Assembly: GCF_030316855.1 (NCBI RefSeq)
Contig: NZ_JASZYR010000007.1
Coordinates: forward strand, 124,001 to 188,000
Source: Variovorax sp. J22P240
Lineage (GTDB): Bacteria; Pseudomonadota; Gammaproteobacteria; Burkholderiales; Burkholderiaceae_C
Length of the DNA stretch: 64,000 bases
Direction: 5' to 3'
Shown: positions 61,927 through 64,000 of the stretch, piece after piece
Layout of the letters: each line of letters begins with the position of its first letter
How positions within the stretch are numbered: the stretch's first letter is position 1
The notes under the pieces: generated by a model
Database searches by the model: none
What the model was told of the DNA's origin: nothing
The model's input: only the letters and a program-made list of their open reading frames with translations
Position numbers and translations under genes: made by a program

Positions 61927-64000
61927 ATGAAACTCGCCGCTTACCCGAGCCCGTCGTTTGCATTCGGCCGCTGCCAGGTATCTGTCCAGCGGCGTGAGTT
62001 GCTGCGCGAAGGCCGCCCCGTCAGCCTGGGCGGCAGGGCTTTCGACATCCTGATCGCCCTCGTCGAAGGTCGAGGCGCCGTGGTCACCAAGGACGAGCTG
62101 ATGCTGCAGGCCTGGCCCGGCCGGATCGTCGAGGAGAACACGCTGGAGGCGCAGATCTCGGCGCTGCGCCGCGCGCTGGGTGATGACCGGATGGTGATCC
62201 GAACCGTCGCCGGCCGCGGCTACCAGTTCGTCGCCGAGATCGCGGACGGGCTCGGCGCGCCGGAGGCCGAGGGCCTGCAGGCCGTGTCTACCGTCGCTTC
62301 GGCTATGCGTGCGCTGCCGGTGAGCGTGACGCCTCTGATCGGGCGCGAGGCCGCGCTGCGGGAGATCGTCGAGCTGGCCGCGAGCAGCCGGCTGATTACC
62401 CTCGTGGGAGCCGGCGGTGTCGGCAAGACGCGGCTTGCCATCGAGGCCGCCCGTAGCCTGGCAGCCGGCTTTCCCGATGGCGTGTCGATCGCCGAGTTGG
62501 GGCCCGTTTCGGCGGCGGAGTTTCTTCCCGCCACCGTGGCGGAGGCTCTCGGCTTTCCGCAGGGCGCAGGTACCCCTTCGCTGGACCGCATCGCCTCGGC
62601 GATCAGCCATCGACGCATGCTGCTCGTGCTGGACAACTGCGAGCACCTGGTCGACGCCGCGGCGCAGATCACCGAGAAGCTGTTGCGCGCCGGGCCGTTC
62701 GTCAGCGTCATCGCCACGAGTCGCGAGGCGCTCAAGGTCGACGGCGAGTACGTCTACCGGGTCGCGTCGCTCGATGTGCCCGGCGAGGAGGTCCGCGACG
62801 TCGACGAACTGCTGGCCTTCGGCGCCCTGCAGCTTTTCGATGCCCGCGCCGCTTCCGCCGGTGGCGAAGAGTCGGCCGGCAAGGCGCAGGCTGCCGAGCT
62901 CAAGGCGCGCATCTGCCGGCATCTCGACGGCATTCCGCTTGCCATCGAGCTGGCCGCGGCACGCGTGCGGGTCTTTGGACTCGAGGGCGTTGCCGACCGC
63001 ATCGACGATCGGTTCAATTTGCTCACCGGCGGCGTCCGGACCGCCCTGCCGCGGCAGAAGACGCTGCGCGCCGCCTTGGACTGGAGCTACGAACTCCTGT
63101 CTGCGCAGGAGCGCGAAGTCCTCGGCAGGTTGGGCGTCTTCTTCGGTTCGTTCTCCATGGAGTCGGCCTCGGCCGTTGCTTCCTCAGCGGACATTCCGTC
63201 AGCCGCAGTGGTCGAGTGCCTCTCGCAGCTGGTGGAGAAGTCCCTCATCACGGTGGATGGTGCGGCCCGCGCGAAGTACCGCCTGCTGGAGACTACCCAA
63301 GTCTATGCGCGAGAGAAGATGCAGGCTCGGGGCGTCCTGCGGGAGTATTCGCTGCGCCACGCGCAACACCACCGCGACCTCTTCGTGCGCGCCGAGATCG
63401 AGTGGGAGACCCTGCCCACGGCCGAATGGGTTGCCCTGTACGCCGGCCATCTCGAGGGTCTGCGGACAGCGGTCAACTGGAGCTTTTCGCCGGAAGGCGA
63501 CCCCTCGCTCGGCGTTGCGCTGACCACGAGCGCCGTATCGCTGTGGATGCAGTCCGGGTTGCTCGAGGAATGCCTGGCACGCGTAAATCAAGCCCTAGCC
63601 CACCTCGACGACGAGGAGGTGGTGGACAGCCGATCGCGGATGAAGCTGTATGCCGCGAAGGGCGCCTCCCTGCTGTACCAGGGCGTCGGCTCGGAGACCG
63701 GCGCCGCCTTCAGGCGTGCGCTCGATTACGCAGAGAGGCTGGGCGACGATGAGTACCGGCTGCGCGCGATCTGGGGGACGTGGAGCGTCACATACCTCAA
63801 CGGCAACTACGAGGCCGCCCTGGCGCTGGCCCGGCGCTTCTCGGCACTGGCCGACGCGCGGCCTCACAAGGCCGACCGCCTTGTCGGCAGCCGAATGACA
63901 GGCATGTCGCTGCTCTGCCAGGGATGCTTGGGCGAGGCCCGCAGCGGGCTGCAACGCGTGGCCGAGCGCTATGAGGCGCCGGTTTACCGCTCGCACCAGA
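61927..64000 (+). CDS. Winged-helix/NB-ARC ATPase transcriptional regulator, partial (3' end outside window)
   Basis: An open frame of 691 codons that runs past the window end. Residues 8-102 form an OmpR/PhoB-type winged helix (GGRAFDILIALVEGRGAVVT, VEENTLEAQISALRRALGDD, RTVAGRGYQFVAE). Residues 130-450 form an ATPase of the NB-ARC/STAND type: PLIGREAALREIVELAASSR, Walker A GAGGVGKTR at 161-169, Walker B in RRMLLVLDNCEHLVDAA, and HLDGIPLAIELAAARV. After this come helical repeats (YELLSAQEREVLGRLGVFFG, EECLARVNQALAHLDDEEVV, AAFRRALDYAERLGDDEYRL) resembling TPR. This architecture belongs to large regulators that act without a classical receiver. It is divergent from alpha/beta hydrolase 2 (172 bp apart) and probably controls the hydrolase operon. 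The start ATG has TTTTAGG upstream, a weak site. Confidence 0.82.
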   Translation, partial: MKLAAYPSPSFAFGRCQVSVQRRELLREGRPVSLGGRAFDILIALVEGRGAVVTKDELMLQAWPGRIVEENTLEAQISALRRALGDDRMVIRTVAGRGYQFVAEIADGLGAPEAEGLQAVSTVASAMRALPVSVTPLIGREAALREIVELAASSRLITLVGAGGVGKTRLAIEAARSLAAGFPDGVSIAELGPVSAAEFLPATVAEALGFPQGAGTPSLDRIASAISHRRMLLVLDNCEHLVDAAAQITEKLLRAGPFVSVIATSREALKVDGEYVYRVASLDVPGEEVRDVDELLAFGALQLFDARAASAGGEESAGKAQAAELKARICRHLDGIPLAIELAAARVRVFGLEGVADRIDDRFNLLTGGVRTALPRQKTLRAALDWSYELLSAQEREVLGRLGVFFGSFSMESASAVASSADIPSAAVVECLSQLVEKSLITVDGAARAKYRLLETTQVYAREKMQARGVLREYSLRHAQHHRDLFVRAEIEWETLPTAEWVALYAGHLEGLRTAVNWSFSPEGDPSLGVALTTSAVSLWMQSGLLEECLARVNQALAHLDDEEVVDSRSRMKLYAAKGASLLYQGVGSETGAAFRRALDYAERLGDDEYRLRAIWGTWSVTYLNGNYEAALALARRFSALADARPHKADRLVGSRMTGMSLLCQGCLGEARSGLQRVAERYEAPVYRSHQ

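Overview
The window is high-GC DNA with dense genes, Shine-Dalgarno sequences of the GGAGACAA type, many Bug-type (tripartite tricarboxylate) solute-binding proteins, LysR, GntR and AraC regulators and a Gram-negative porin. This points to a betaproteobacterium of the Burkholderiales, most likely Comamonadaceae (Variovorax, Polaromonas or Ramlibacter-like). The genus is an inference from gene content; there is no rRNA or other marker gene here.

Layout. 1-5.5 kb is decayed and mobile: a Baeyer-Villiger monooxygenase pseudogene, a fatty acid desaturase, a 5'-truncated IS3-family element, a YidD-like ORF and a 150-bp MITE-like element. 5.6-11.5 kb is a catabolic operon on the minus strand (TauD-type dioxygenase, BKACE, acyl-CoA ligase, Bug receptor) with a divergent AraC regulator. 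11.5-16.5 kb holds frameshifted remnants (ABC substrate-binding protein, Crp/Fnr regulators), small hypothetical genes and a LysR regulator. 17-19.3 kb is a lipoprotein amidohydrolase coupled to a small exported DUF3299-like protein. 19.7-31 kb is a C5-dicarboxylate island: hydratase, CoA-transferase and citramalyl-CoA lyase-like genes (the itaconate/mesaconate route to pyruvate plus acetyl-CoA), a fumarase/adenylosuccinate-lyase family enzyme, DctA, LysR, a Bug receptor, an unusual PrpF-Bug fusion and a porin.

32.6-37.9 kb is a respiratory operon: c-type cytochromes, a small membrane protein, and subunits II and I of a type-B (ba3-like) heme-copper oxidase. 37.9-41.7 kb carries cell-envelope genes (a frameshifted outer-membrane barrel, DUF3300, DUF2950). 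41.9-48 kb is a carbon/energy module (phosphoketolase, glycogen phosphorylase, AdhP). It is followed by a hemerythrin-like protein and by decayed ArsC-like and Bug fragments. 50.2-51.9 kb is LysR divergent from a VOC protein.

52-58 kb is a compact GntR-controlled operon (Bug, PxpA, fused PxpB-PxpC, fused biotin carboxylase-BCCP) with two matching palindromes in the divergent promoter region. It reads as uptake, biotin-dependent carboxylation and ATP-dependent opening of a lactam-like substrate. 58-64 kb has two paralogous alpha/beta hydrolases around an SMP-30-like protein and a membrane protein, plus a divergent winged-helix/AAA-type regulator that runs off the end. At least nine genes are frameshifted, deleted or fragmentary, so the region is either decaying or carries some sequence errors.
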